Shown here piece by piece: positions 1-9,969 of a stretch of DNA of 64,000 nt (the first letter of the stretch is position 1; the number at the start of each line of letters is the position of its first letter). Made by a program: the position numbers and the translations under genes. The notes under the pieces were generated by a model, which was given only the letters and a program-made list of their open reading frames with translations, made no database searches and was not told the DNA's origin. Source of the DNA: Leptospiraceae bacterium (GTDB lineage: Bacteria > Spirochaetota > Leptospiria > Leptospirales > Leptonemataceae); contig BPKM01000001.1 in assembly GCA_026005135.1 (NCBI GenBank), positions 682,001 to 746,000 of the forward strand. The letters are read 5' to 3'.

Positions 1-627
1 AAGTTTATTATTCTGTTGTAATTTTTTGTAAAAAACAAATACTAAATCAAAAATAATATTTTCTACTTCGATTAATTGTCCCGTTTCTTCTAAATAAGGA
101 ATAAATTTTGCGGGAGATATCATTTCTCCCTGATGGAACCAACGAATTAAAGCCTCTGCACCATAAATAGAACGTTCATTTAAAGAAAAATAAGGTTGAT
201 AATACATCTGGAATTCTTTTTTTTCTATAGCATTATAGATATTTTGTTTTACGAAAAGGAAATTTTTCATTTTTTCTTGTAATTGTTTTTGATAAAACTC
301 ATAAGTAAATTCATTATCTTTTTTAGCATTAAATAAAGCACTTTCTGCTTTTTTGATTAATGTTTCTATAATAAGATTAGGATTATTTAATTCTTTTATG
401 GAAGCATCTATATCTTCTGGAAATATAGAAATACCAGCATGATAAGAATAATTTACATTGATTGTTTGATCTTTTTCTGGTATTGTTAACGTATAATTTT
501 TTTTACATAGGTTTTTTAATAAATCGAATAATATTGTAATTTTTTCTTGATAAGAATTCGAATCTAAGGGAAGAAGTATTAAAAATTCATCATCACCTTT
601 TCTGCATAGAAAATATTTTAAATTCAT
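1..627 (-). CDS. C-terminal part of GGDEF-EAL protein (runs off window)
   Basis: This open frame continues the GGDEF domain of the gene at 646-2595 in the same reading frame after an in-frame TAA (646-648). The first ATG after the stop is at 625-627. The start of the product carries a GGDEF-type signature, RKGDDEF, followed by the second half of the cyclase domain, then an EAL phosphodiesterase domain starting near YYQPYFSL and GAEALIRW. The frame is still open at base 1, so most of the EAL domain lies outside the window. It would make and/or degrade c-di-GMP in the cytoplasm. The GGDEF domain is split across the stop, so neither half alone should be an active cyclase. Either the stop is a sequence error and this is one protein, or it is a decayed gene in which only the EAL part could be made. 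Confidence 0.75.
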   Translation of the reverse strand, partial: MNLKYFLCRKGDDEFLILLPLDSNSYQEKITILFDLLKNLCKKNYTLTIPEKDQTINVNYSYHAGISIFPEDIDASIKELNNPNLIIETLIKKAESALFNAKKDNEFTYEFYQKQLQEKMKNFLFVKQNIYNAIEKKEFQMYYQPYFSLNERSIYGAEALIRWFHQGEMISPAKFIPYLEETGQLIEVENIIFDLVFVFYKKLQQNNKL

Positions 628-645
628 TTGGTTTAATGTATTCCC

Positions 646-2595
646 TTAAGATAGAGATACAAATTGTCTTAAATAAAAATCTCCTATTTGTATACCATAA
701 TGATCATTAATATAATGAAATCGATAAATATCGATATCAATTAAAATAAATGGTTTTGCTTCTAATTTTAAATAATGTTCTAATTCTTCTATAAAGAATG
801 TTCGATTGGGTAATTTGGTAACTGGATCATATAAAAATTTAATTTGTAATTGTTCTTCTAATTTGATTTTTTCTGTCACATCAATACCAATAGAAGCAAA
901 TTTTGTTATTCGATTATTTTCTATAATTGGTATTATACTTTTTTGTATATAAAATAATTCTCCATTTTTTTTACGATTAATAAATAAATCATTAAATGGT
1001 TGTTTATTTAAAATGGTATTCCATAATTTTTTATAAAATTCCTTTGGATAGAGATGAGAAGAAAAAATTTTAGGATCTTTTCCCTGTAATTCGTCGAAAG
1101 AATAACCTGTTAATTTTTCTACGTAAGGATTTGTAAAAATAATTTGATTTTTTTCGTTTGTAATAATAAGTTCTATAGGGGATTTTTCTATTATCAATTG
1201 TAATATATTTAACCATTGTTTTTGGTAAATTTTATATATACTATATTCTAAATTTGCTTTAATGCGATATAATAAATCTACTTCTTCTTCGTTAAAATAG
1301 TTTTTTATATCTGTATATAAATTAATACTTAATATTTCTTCTGGAGTTTTAATAGGAATAGAACAAGAAGCATTAAAATTAAATTGTTTTAATCGTTCTA
1401 ACCAGGGAAGCATATCTTTATTTTCAAAAGAATAATTATTAAAAATAATTTGATTTTCTCTATGAACTCTTCCCGTAGGACCTTTACCAAATGGTGATTC
1501 TGGATCAGAACTTATGGTTAAATTATTTATATAATTTTTATAAAATTCCTCTTTTGATTTTATAATAATAGGTTCAATTTGCTTATTTTCTTTTTCTTTT
1601 CCGATCCAGACCAGTAAAAATTGACCAGAATCAATTAAAACATCACAAATTTCCTGTAAAATTTCGTTTATATTATCTTTAACTAATAAAATATCTTGAA
1701 TTTGTGTTAATGTTTTATATAAATGGGATAATTGCTTGTTTTTTTCTTCCTGTAATTTTTTTTCTGTTATATCTATAACAATACCTAATCCATGATATTT
1801 ACCCTGATATAAAATTGTATTGGCATAAACCATTACCCATTTTATTTCTCCAGATTTTGTTTTAAGGGGTGCTTCTGAATAATGTTTTTCGAGTAATTTT
1901 CCATTTATACGGTTTAAGGCAACTTGTTTAATTTGCTCTCTGATAGATTCTCCTGCAAGTTCCCATAAAGGCATTTTATATAGTTCTTCTTTAAAATAAC
2001 CAGAAATTTTACAAAATTCTTCATTAACAAATTTAAATGTTTCTCTATAAAGAAAAAGCCCAATAGGAGAAGATTCTGAAATAATTTTTAAAAAATAATT
2101 ATCTTTTGTTATGTTCTGTATAAATAATAGAGCTTTATAATTATGATGATGTTTTTCTTCTTCTAAAAAAATCAGATTGCAAAATGCCACAAAGATTTCT
2201 TTTTTTATATCTAAATTTTGTTTTTTATCAGAAGAAATAGATAATTCTGGTAGATCTGGTATATTATAAAACCTTAAAGGAAAAAAGATTTCTTTTTTTT
2301 CGATTACAGATTGTAATTGTTCTTTAAATTTATCTATATTGGATATAAAAAATTCAAATAAATAAGGATTTTCTTCTATAGGCTTAATAAATTTAGAATA
2401 AAATTCAGAAAAATCCGTAGTATTAATTTGATTTTTAAATAAAATATAAAATTTTTCTGGATTATAGAAGATTAAATGTTTTAATTGTAAATCATTATTA
2501 AATTCTATTTCTATTATAATCTCTGGAATATAATGTAATATATTATATTCGGCATCAAATTTAATGATTTCTTTGTTTGTATTTAAGTAATTCAT
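646..2595 (-). CDS. PAS-GAF-PAS-GGDEF sensor protein, N-terminal part ending at in-frame stop
   Basis: A 649-residue cytoplasmic signalling protein with no signal peptide or membrane segment. In order: an unassigned N-terminal region (about 1-160), a PAS/PAC domain (about 165-285, with GLGIVIDITEKK at its end), a GAF domain (about 290-455), a second PAS domain (about 460-585, ending IGIDVTEKI) and the first half of a GGDEF domain (YDPVTKLPNRTFF, then DIDIYRFHYINDHYG). The frame ends just after the segment that leads into the GGDEF active-site loop. That loop, KGDDEF, is encoded downstream in the same frame (1-627). The intact protein would be a PAS-GAF-PAS-GGDEF-EAL c-di-GMP enzyme, a very common architecture. 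It is divergent from ileS across a 293-bp gap. Confidence 0.85.
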   Translation of the reverse strand: MNYLNTNKEIIKFDAEYNILHYIPEIIIEIEFNNDLQLKHLIFYNPEKFYILFKNQINTTDFSEFYSKFIKPIEENPYLFEFFISNIDKFKEQLQSVIEKKEIFFPLRFYNIPDLPELSISSDKKQNLDIKKEIFVAFCNLIFLEEEKHHHNYKALLFIQNITKDNYFLKIISESSPIGLFLYRETFKFVNEEFCKISGYFKEELYKMPLWELAGESIREQIKQVALNRINGKLLEKHYSEAPLKTKSGEIKWVMVYANTILYQGKYHGLGIVIDITEKKLQEEKNKQLSHLYKTLTQIQDILLVKDNINEILQEICDVLIDSGQFLLVWIGKEKENKQIEPIIIKSKEEFYKNYINNLTISSDPESPFGKGPTGRVHRENQIIFNNYSFENKDMLPWLERLKQFNFNASCSIPIKTPEEILSINLYTDIKNYFNEEEVDLLYRIKANLEYSIYKIYQKQWLNILQLIIEKSPIELIITNEKNQIIFTNPYVEKLTGYSFDELQGKDPKIFSSHLYPKEFYKKLWNTILNKQPFNDLFINRKKNGELFYIQKSIIPIIENNRITKFASIGIDVTEKIKLEEQLQIKFLYDPVTKLPNRTFFIEELEHYLKLEAKPFILIDIDIYRFHYINDHYGIQIGDFYLRQFVSLS

Positions 2596-2888
2596 ATAAA
2601 TTTCCCTTAAATTAAATTTGTTTTTATATTTTATCCTGATTTATATATATTAAAGTAATTATATATATCATTTTAATTGACGTATTTTTGTATCTTAACT
2701 TAAAAAATTTTTTAAAAACTAGACAATAAATATAATATAGTTAGAATTGTAATAAAATCAATAAAAAAAACAAATATTTTTTTAATTTTTAGAAAAATTT
2801 TATAAATAAACCATTTGCTTAATATAAGATTACATATTTTTTAGAATTCGATTGATTTAGTAAAAATCAATCAAAAATTGACATTTAT

Positions 2889-5800
2889 ATGGTAAATAAT
2901 AAAAATAATTCTATGGTTAAATCGGAATTTGCTTCTAAGGAATTAGAAATTTTAGAATTTTGGAAGAAAAATCAAATTTTTTTAAAACATATAGAAAAAA
3001 ATAAAAATGGTCCGGTTTTTGTGTTTTACGAAGGACCTCCTACAGCCAATGGAAAACCTGGAATACATCATGTTTTAAGTCGCGTATATAAGGATATATA
3101 TATTCGTTATTATGGTTTAAAAGGATATCATATTCCCAGAAAGGCTGGTTGGGATTGCCATGGTTTACCAGTAGAAAGAGAAGTAGAAAAAGAATTAAAT
3201 ATTAAAACAAAATCAGAAATCGAAGAAAAATTTGGTTTAGAAACCTTTAATAAATTATGTAGAGAATCTGTATTACGTTATGTTGATGCCTGGAATGAAT
3301 TTAGTGAACGACTTGGATTCTGGGTAGATTTAGAAAATCCTTATTTTACAATGGATAATGATTATATAGAATCTGTATGGTATTTACTTAAAGAAATTTA
3401 TAATAAAGGTTTATTATATAAGGGTTATCGAGTTGTTCCTTTTGATCCTGTTATGGGGACAACTGTTAGTGATGCAGAAGTTGCCCTTGGTTATAAAGAA
3501 GTAGTTGATCCTTCTTTAACGGTTAAATTCAAAGTTCTTAATGAACGTTTTCCAGATACATATTTTTTAGTATGGACTACAACACCCTGGACACTTCCAG
3601 CTAATGTAGCTCTTGCATTAAATCCAGAAGAAGAATATGTAGTAATAGAATTACCAGACTATATAGAAAAAGAAAAATATATTTTAGCACGTTCTTTAAT
3701 AGAAGAAAATATCAAACATATTCCAGAAGATAAAAGAAATTATAAAATTTTACAAACATTTAAAGGAAAAGATTTAGAAAATATTTCTTATGAACGTTTA
3801 ATAGATTGTATAACATTAACAGAAGAGCAAAAGCAAAAGAAAGCCTTCTATACAGTTACTAGCAGATTTTGTTACAATGGATACAGGAACAGGAATTGTT
3901 CATATTGCTCCCGCTTATGGAGCTGATGATTTAGAAGTTGGTTTAAAATATGATTTACCTATCATTTATGGTGCTCAATTAGATGGAAAATTTCACGAAG
4001 GGCCATATAAAGATAAATTTTTTAAAGAAGCAGATAAAGAAATAATTCGAGATTTAAAAAAACAGAATCAAAGTCTGGAAGTCCGAACAATATAAGCATG
4101 ATTATCCTTTTGGCTGGCGTTCTGGTGCTCCATTAATGTATTTTGCAAAGGAAGCATGGTATATAAAAACTACTGCTGTAAAAGATTTATTAATAAAAAA
4201 TAATCAAAGTATTAATTGGGTTCCTTCCCATATAAAAGAAGGGCGTTTCGGAAACTGGTTAGAAAATAATAAAGATTGGGCATTATCCAGAGAACGATAT
4301 TGGGGAACACCACTACCAATTTGGATGGATGATGAAGGAAATATAGAATTTATTGGGTCAAAAAAAGAACTCGAAGAAAAAACAGGCAAAGATTTATCTA
4401 ATTTAGATTTACATAGACCATATATTGATCAAATTACATGGATAGACCCAGAAACAAAAAAAGAATTTCGTAGAGTACCAGAAGTAATTGATTGCTGGTT
4501 TGATTCTGGAGCTATGCCTTATGCACAATGGGGTTGGCCACATAAAAATAAAGAATTATTCGAAAGATATTTTCCAGCAGATTTTATAAGCGAAGCAATT
4601 GATCAAACAAGAGGCTGGTTTTATACATTACTTGCAATTTCTACAATGATTTCGGGAATTTCTTCTTATAAAAATGTTGTATGCCTTGGACATGTATTAG
4701 ATGCAAAAGGGGAAAAAATGTCCAAGAGTAAAGGAAATACTGTTGATCCATGGGAAGTTTTTAATATTCATGGAGCAGATGCAATTCGATGGTATTTTTT
4801 AACTGGAGCTCCTCCGGGAAATAGTAGAAGAATGGGAAAACCAGGTCAGGCTGGAGATCCTTTATTTCAGGTTATTAGTTTTTTTAAAATGATTACCAAT
4901 TCTTTAGAATTTTTTAAGATGTATGCAAAAGTAGATAATATAGATTATAAGATGATTTTGGATTTTCAAAATCAAATGAAATTTGATGAATTATTAGAAA
5001 TGGATCAATGGATTTTATCTTTATTACAGGAATTAATTGCAAAGACAACAGAATATTTAGATCAATATGATTGCTTAAAACCGGGGAAGTTAATAGAAGA
5101 TTTTATTGAATCATTATCAAACTGGTATATACGTAGAAATAGAAGACGTTTCTGGAAAGGAGAACTCGATAAAGAAAAAATTTCTGCTTATTATACTTTA
5201 TATCATTGTTTACTTACAGTAGCACAATTAATGGCACCTTATACTCCTTATTTATCTGAGTCTATTTATTTAGAATTAAAACAAATTTTAAATATAAAAG
5301 AAGAATTACCAGAAAGTATTCATTTAATGGATTGGCCTAAGGCTGATTTAATACAATTTTATAATAAAGAAATTTTAGAAAAAGGAAATATTTTACAATT
5401 AATTGCATTTCTTGGACGTTCTGCAAGACAAAAAGCAAAAATTAAAATACGACAACCATTAAAAAAACTTATGATTTATGCTCCATCAGAATACAAATCT
5501 ATTATAGAAGAAGGAAAACAAATCTTATTAGAAGAATTAAATGTAAAAGAAATTGAATTTTTAGATGATTCTTCTGGAATTTTTTATTATCAGGTAAGAC
5601 CTAATTTACCAGTGTTAGGAAAACGTCTTGGAAATAAAGTTCGTTATATACAACAATATTTAAAAGAAAATGATCATGATAAAATTGTAAAACAATTAGA
5701 ACAGGGTCATTTAGAAATAGAAATCGAAGGAGAAAAATATCAATTCGAAAAAGAAGATTTTCTTATTGAAGGAATATCAAAAGAAGGAACACAGGGAGCG

Positions 5801-6109
5801 GAAGCAAAAGGTTTTGTTGTTGCAATTGATACAGAAATAACAGAAGAACTTTATAAAGAAGGATTAATTAGAGATCTGGTAAGAAATATTCAGGAAGCTC
5901 GTAAAAAGGCTAATTTAGAAATTAGTGATAGAATCTATTTATCAATTGATTCTAATTCGAAAGAAATTCAGGAAGCAATCGAACAATTCCGATCTTATGT
6001 AGAAAATGAAACCCTATCAGAAATCAAAAATGATGGTTTTAAACCAGATTATAATGAGGAAATTAAAATTGAAAAATTTCCAGTAAAGATTTCTTTAAAG
6101 AAAAAATAG
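2889..6109 (+). CDS. ileS: isoleucyl-tRNA synthetase, interrupted by two single-base frameshifts
   Basis: Charges tRNA-Ile with isoleucine in the cytoplasm. The three open pieces 2889-3926, ~3862-4095 and ~4064-6109 read as one class I synthetase: HIGH-type motif in NGKPGIHH, GWDCHGLPVE, editing-domain segment VWTTTPWTLPAN, TGIVHIAPAYGADD, and KMSKSKGNTVDP. The first break is near 3861 (extra base in ACTAGCAG); the second lies between about 4055 and 4075, most likely an extra A in a seven-A run. Removing one base at each place restores continuous IleRS sequence, including WKSEQYKHDYPFGWR. About 1,070 residues, with no C-terminal Cys4 zinc finger. GWRSGAPLMY and the N-terminal half resemble the Bacteroidetes/chlamydial/eukaryotic type II enzymes that are often mupirocin-insensitive; that resistance is family inference. 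An internal ATG at 2913 is an alternative start. Confidence 0.93.
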
Positions 6110-6111
6110 AT

Positions 6112-6134
6112 AGTAAGCGGATTACCCGCTTACT
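6112..6134. terminator. bidirectional hairpin between convergent ileS and DUF1858 gene
   Basis: A perfect 9-bp stem, AGTAAGCGG / CCGCTTACT with loop ATTAC, starts just after the ileS stop and reaches the stop of the opposing gene. It is GC-rich for this genome and sits exactly between two convergent genes. No long T-run follows on either side, so the termination role is inferred from placement. Confidence 0.6.
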
Positions 6135-6361
6135 TAATCATCTAATAAATTATTTAGACTATCTAATAATTGATCAACAGGGACGCCATATCCCATACAA
6201 ACCTGTTCGATGGTTTCTAATTCATTGATAGAACAATGTGAACAACCACCAAGATGGTAACTGGCAAAAACTAAAGCAGCCTCGGGATGTAATGCTAAAG
6301 CTTCTCCTACTGTCATATCTGCCGTAAATTGTTTTTTATTTTGTGTATTGGTCTCTTGCAT
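6134..6361 (-). CDS. DUF1858 / ScdA-N-like redox-disulfide domain protein
   Basis: A 75-residue soluble protein. After a short polar N-terminus it carries the compact helical DUF1858 domain: MTVGEALALHPEAALVF, then GGCSHCSINELET with a CxxC pair and a third Cys in IEQVCMGYGV. DUF1858 proteins (hybrid-cluster-protein-associated disulfide domain, also the N-terminus of ScdA/RIC) are linked to redox or Fe-S repair functions, but a free-standing copy has no assigned role. A good Shine-Dalgarno sequence, AAGGAG, precedes the ATG. It is convergent with ileS and shares its terminator hairpin. Confidence 0.8.
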   Translation of the reverse strand: MQETNTQNKKQFTADMTVGEALALHPEAALVFASYHLGGCSHCSINELETIEQVCMGYGVPVDQLLDSLNNLLDD

Positions 6362-6421
6362 AAAATAACTCCTTATTAAATCATTTTAATGTTAATAAAA
6401 ATAATTATTTTATAATGGCAA

Positions 6422-6700
6422 TCAATAAATAATTTTAAAACCTGATGGTATTAAAGTAGGAGATATATCTTCTATTTTAGTATCAATTACTTTTGCTAAG
6501 GGAGGACCTTTTCGTAAAGCTTGAATAAATTTTTCCATATTTTCTTTACTCCCTTTTGCAAAACATTCTACTGTTCCATCAGAAACATTTCGAACTGTAC
6601 CCTGTATATTATATTGTTCTGCCATATATACTGTATATTGTCTAAATCCTACCCCTTGAACTCTACCATATACTTTTATTTTTTTCCCTACAATATCCAT
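6422..6700 (-). CDS. acyP: acylphosphatase
   Basis: A 92-residue alpha/beta-sandwich enzyme that hydrolyses acyl phosphates such as carbamoyl phosphate. The diagnostic phosphate loop GRVQGVGFRQ contains the catalytic Arg, and VRNVSDGTVE supplies the catalytic Asn region. Length is normal for the family (about 90-100). It lies in the same orientation as the DUF1858 gene 60 bp downstream, so the two may be co-transcribed. Confidence 0.93.
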   Translation of the reverse strand: MDIVGKKIKVYGRVQGVGFRQYTVYMAEQYNIQGTVRNVSDGTVECFAKGSKENMEKFIQALRKGPPLAKVIDTKIEDISPTLIPSGFKIIY

Positions 6701-6753
6701 AACTAAAATTTTTTTGTTTTGATTTAGATGTCTATCATTAAAATATAGATACT

Positions 6754-7134
6754 ATGAAAGTTTTATTTTATAGTATTTTCTTAGTATTATTTTTATATTG
6801 TATTTCTACTCAAGAAATTCCTGCTCCCTTTAAGGGAAGTTTCGAAAATCCTATTAAAGTATCTGGTAAAGATGCAATATTAACATGTATAAAAAATTTT
6901 AATAAAGAATATCAATTAAAAATTCAATATATTGATACAATTGTTGGAATTGACTTCCATTTTGTAGATAAGTTTTCTTTCCCTTATAAAAAATGGATTC
7001 ATAAAAAAAAGATAAAGCAATTAAATATTTTTGATGATATACCAGATGAATATTATTTTTATGTTGATATGTATCATAAAGAAAATGAGTGCCAAAACAA
7101 ATCTATCGAAAATATTTTAGAATTTCCTAAATAA
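6754..7134 (+). CDS. hypothetical small lipoprotein
   Basis: A 126-residue protein I do not recognise. The N-terminus, KVLFYSIFLVLFLYC, is a short hydrophobic signal followed by Cys at about residue 16, matching the loose spirochaetal lipobox, so it is probably a lipoprotein exported to the periplasm or outer membrane. The mature part is lysine-rich with two further Cys residues (ILTCIKNF, ENECQNK). It is divergent from acyP across about 50 bp and lies 64 bp upstream of the mrp-like gene. Confidence 0.55.
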   Translation: MKVLFYSIFLVLFLYCISTQEIPAPFKGSFENPIKVSGKDAILTCIKNFNKEYQLKIQYIDTIVGIDFHFVDKFSFPYKKWIHKKKIKQLNIFDDIPDEYYFYVDMYHKENECQNKSIENILEFPK

Positions 7135-7198
7135 CAATATTACTGATCTATTATTATTTTAAAGTTGTCTATACATAATAATTAATTTTTTTGTTTTT

Positions 7199-8257
7199 AT
7201 GGATTTAAATCAGATAGAACAAATTGTTTTAGATGCACTTAAAAAAATTGAGCATCCAACCTATAAGATGGATTTATACGAAATTGGAATGTTCGATAAA
7301 GTAATCGAAGAAGAAGGAAAATTAAAAATTTATTTAAAAGCTCCTGATAATGATAGAAGAGTTCAAATTGCTATAGAATCACAATTAAGAGGCTTGCTGA
7401 ATCAAGCTGGTTTACCTAAGGGATATAAAGTTCGATTTATAGTAGATGAAAGTATAAAACCAGAAGATATAGGCAATAAAATAAGAGGTGTAAAGAACAT
7501 TATTTTAATAGGTTCTGGTAAAGGAGGAGTAGGAAAATCTACTGTTGCTGCTAATTTAGCCGTAGCATTAATGAATCAGGGTTTTAAAGTTGGAATTATT
7601 GATGCTGATGTTTATGGTCCATCTCTTGGGAAGTTATTTGGTTTTGATGGTAAAGTTCAATTATATGGTGATGGTAAAAATAAAGTATTACCAGTAGAAA
7701 AATATGGTTTAAAGATTATGTCTTTTTCTTTTTTATTAGAACCTGGTCAGGCTGTAATATGGAGAGGACCAATGCTTGGTAAAGCAATGGAGCAATTCTT
7801 ATTCGAAGTAGATTGGGGAGAATTAGATTATTTATTAATTGATTTGCCACCTGGAACAGGAGATGTACAGTTATCATTATCACAATTTGTAGAAGTAGAT
7901 GGCGCAATAGTAGTAACAACACCACAAAATGTTGCAATTCAGGATGCAAGTAGAGCCTTAACAATGTTTCAACAGGTAAAAATTCCAGTTTTAGGTATAA
8001 TAGAAAATATGTCTGAATTTATCTGTCCCCATTGTGGTAAACCATCTCATATTTTTTCTAAGGATGGTGGTAAAAAATTTGCTCAAGCATATCGTGTACC
8101 ATTTCTTGGAGCAATCCCATTAGAACCTTCTATTATGGAATCCGGAGAAGAAGGAAAACCAGTTTTATTAAATGATAAAGTAAATCCAGATATTAAAAAG
8201 GCTTATGATAATATTGCTTCTAAAATTATAGAAGAAGTGGCAAAATATAAAATATAG
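7199..8257 (+). CDS. mrp: Mrp/ApbC/NBP35-family Fe-S cluster carrier P-loop ATPase
   Basis: A 352-residue cytoplasmic ATPase that assembles or carries 4Fe-4S clusters to apo-proteins. Residues 1-85 form the MIP18/DUF59-like N-terminal domain seen in ApbC proteins. The deviant Walker A motif is GKGGVGKST near residue 107, followed by IIDADVYGPS, and the cluster-binding pair is CPHCGK near residue 280. Length and domain order are as usual for Mrp. It ends at a strong terminator hairpin shared with the opposing FlgM-like gene. Confidence 0.93.
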   Translation: MDLNQIEQIVLDALKKIEHPTYKMDLYEIGMFDKVIEEEGKLKIYLKAPDNDRRVQIAIESQLRGLLNQAGLPKGYKVRFIVDESIKPEDIGNKIRGVKNIILIGSGKGGVGKSTVAANLAVALMNQGFKVGIIDADVYGPSLGKLFGFDGKVQLYGDGKNKVLPVEKYGLKIMSFSFLLEPGQAVIWRGPMLGKAMEQFLFEVDWGELDYLLIDLPPGTGDVQLSLSQFVEVDGAIVVTTPQNVAIQDASRALTMFQQVKIPVLGIIENMSEFICPHCGKPSHIFSKDGGKKFAQAYRVPFLGAIPLEPSIMESGEEGKPVLLNDKVNPDIKKAYDNIASKIIEEVAKYKI

Positions 8258-8259
8258 AG

Positions 8260-8283
8260 AAAAATCCCCATATGGGGATTTTT
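8260..8283. terminator. perfect bidirectional rho-independent terminator
   Basis: A perfect 24-bp palindrome with core ATCCCCATATGGGGAT and A5/T5 flanks, starting 3 bp after the mrp stop and touching the stop of the convergent gene. The stem plus trailing T-run on both strands is a textbook bidirectional terminator. Confidence 0.9.
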
Positions 8284-8612
8284 TATTTCTGAGGTATATT
8301 TTTTAAAACGCCAGAGAGGATTTCCTGGGAATTATCATATAAATTATCTGCAACTTTTTTTAGGATTTCATCATCTATTTTATCGTAAAAACCTTGTTTT
8401 AATTTTTCTTTAATATCATTTATTCTTTTGGTTCTTTCTGGATCTTCTATCTTAGAAGTTTCTTTTATAATATTTAATAAATTTTGAATTCTAGCTTCTT
8501 CAGAAATTTCAATTTTATCCTGCTTGGATGTAGCAGGTTCAACATTATTTACTTTTCCGGGTTTTTTAGGTCCATATATAGGACCAACTCCACCAATTCT
8601 ATCTATATTCAT
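8283..8612 (-). CDS. FlgM-like anti-sigma-28 factor (putative)
   Basis: A 109-residue soluble protein. The N-terminus, MNIDRIGGVGPIYGPKK, resembles a motif remembered from Leptospira and other spirochaete FlgM-annotated proteins. The middle contains IEISEEAR and the C-terminus is helical with ERTKRINDIKEKLKQGFYD, matching the FlgM pattern (R-x2-I-x2-IK-x2-I-x2-G-x-Y) that holds the flagellar sigma factor FliA. If correct it delays late flagellar gene expression until hook completion. No flagellar genes neighbour it here. The role is inference from the motif; no alignment could be run. Confidence 0.6.
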   Translation of the reverse strand: MNIDRIGGVGPIYGPKKPGKVNNVEPATSKQDKIEISEEARIQNLLNIIKETSKIEDPERTKRINDIKEKLKQGFYDKIDDEILKKVADNLYDNSQEILSGVLKNIPQK

Positions 8613-8726
8613 CTTTATTATACCTCATTTTATTTATCGGTTGATATCTAAAATTTATAAACATTTTTTTTATTAAAAGGCAGATTTTTTTGATATATTT
8701 TTTATGCAATCTTCTTATTATAATTT

Positions 8727-9428
8727 TTATTTTAATGGAGATATTATTACTGTAAATTCTCCTTTTAAAGGAAAAAGCTGTTTATTCTTACTAAAACGTT
8801 CATAATCAAGAATAATATAATCTTCGAATTTTTTAGTCATTTCTCTTGCAATCAATATCTGTCTTTCTGGAAAGATACTAAAAATATCTTCTATAAGTTT
8901 ATAGATTCTATGTACAGATTCAAAGATGATAATACATCCTTCGAAGTCCTTATACTTTTGTAAGGTTTTAAAGCGTCGAGTAGATTTATTACTTAAAAAG
9001 CCTAAAAATAATGATGGATTGGTCTGCCAGCCAGAAATACTTAAAGCAGTAGAAATAGCAGATGGTCCAGGAATAGGTATAATAGGAATATCTGGATAAT
9101 TTTCTCTTATATATCGAATCAAATGAGAAACAGGATCGGAAATACCCGGTGTTCCTGCATCAGTAATAAATCCTAAGGCTTTATTATCTTTTAATTGATT
9201 GATTGCAAATAAAATATCATCATTGATTTGATGAACACGAAAAGATTTTAAGGGAGTATGTATTTCGTATTTCTGGAAAAGGATTTTAGATTTTCTTGTA
9301 TCTTCAGATAATACTAAATCGCATAATTTTAATGTTTCTATTGCACGAATTGTTATGTCTTTTAGATTGCCAATAGGAGTAGCAATAACATATAATGCTG
9401 GTTTTTCTAATATTATTTCAGTATCCAT
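8727..9428 (-). CDS. rsmI: 16S rRNA (cytidine-1402-2'-O)-methyltransferase
   Basis: A tetrapyrrole-methylase-fold enzyme that methylates C1402 in the decoding centre of 16S rRNA. Motifs: LYVIATPIGNLKDIT at the N-terminus, LSEDTRKS, FITDAGTPGISDP (SAM binding), IPIPGPSA, and FLGFLSNKSTRR. The frame is open further upstream to 9473, but those residues are encoded inside the preceding lipoprotein gene; ATG at 9426-9428 gives the normal N-terminus and an 11-nt overlap with that gene, suggesting translational coupling. About 233 residues. Confidence 0.93.
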   Translation of the reverse strand: MDTEIILEKPALYVIATPIGNLKDITIRAIETLKLCDLVLSEDTRKSKILFQKYEIHTPLKSFRVHQINDDILFAINQLKDNKALGFITDAGTPGISDPVSHLIRYIRENYPDIPIIPIPGPSAISTALSISGWQTNPSLFLGFLSNKSTRRFKTLQKYKDFEGCIIIFESVHRIYKLIEDIFSIFPERQILIAREMTKKFEDYIILDYERFSKNKQLFPLKGEFTVIISPLK

Positions 9429-9969
9429 AACAGGGAGACACAGCGGGGCAGGTAATATTACTGGAAATAGCACAGGCAGAAATTTCTGGTCCAGGTGCTG
9501 ATTCTATACCATTTCTTAGAACAGCTTTTAATCGAAAGTAATATTTTTCACAAATCTGGAAGGGAATTTCCGAAGGAGCTGGTTCTAAATTAGAAACTCG
9601 TTTTTCTATTAATTTACTGGATTCTGTACTTGCTTCTTCTTTTGTATGATAGAATGTTGGTTCATATCCATTAGGTAAATATGGATTTACACCTATGCCA
9701 GCCTGAATTAAATCTGGCGAAATAGAAGATGTTGAAATATATAAATTATATCCAATAAATTCATCTTCTCTATTGGTAACATAATAATAAATATCAAATT
9801 CTATTCGAATTTTATTATCCTGCGTTGTAATTTCTACTGGTTTTACATCTACAATTGCAGGTGATCCAACAGGAAGAAGAGAATAAATGGGAAATACTGG
9901 AACATTTTGATTTGTACCACAATATAATAAAATAAGAAATATAAAATAAATTAAATGTTTTTTTACCAT
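9418..9969 (-). CDS. putative lipoprotein with fibronectin-III-like fold
   Basis: A 183-residue exported protein not recognised as a named family. The N-terminal FIFLILLYCGTNQ is a hydrophobic signal with a lipobox-like LLYC, giving a lipidated Cys near residue 17. The remainder is beta-rich; YYFRLKAVLRNGIESAPGP resembles the last strands of a fibronectin type III domain. Three Cys residues cluster near the C-terminus. It overlaps yidD by 7 nt upstream and rsmI by 11 nt downstream, so yidD, this gene and rsmI form a tight operon. Confidence 0.6.
   Translation of the reverse strand: MVKKHLIYFIFLILLYCGTNQNVPVFPIYSLLPVGSPAIVDVKPVEITTQDNKIRIEFDIYYYVTNREDEFIGYNLYISTSSISPDLIQAGIGVNPYLPNGYEPTFYHTKEEASTESSKLIEKRVSNLEPAPSEIPFQICEKYYFRLKAVLRNGIESAPGPEISACAISSNITCPAVSPCYGY

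Noticed and set aside
2596-2888. T-box riboswitch upstream of ileS
   Set aside because: No T-box core (TGGNACCGCG-like), no specifier stem and no terminator/antiterminator pair could be seen; the region is plain A/T-rich DNA.
3800-4110. Programmed frameshifting in ileS
   Set aside because: The two sites differ in sequence, no slippery heptamer with downstream pseudoknot is evident at the first, and similar one-base changes occur in many other genes, so sequence error is simpler.
7716-7964. 82-residue Leu-rich minus-strand frame
   Set aside because: Antisense shadow of the mrp gene; composition is that of a reversed ATPase gene.
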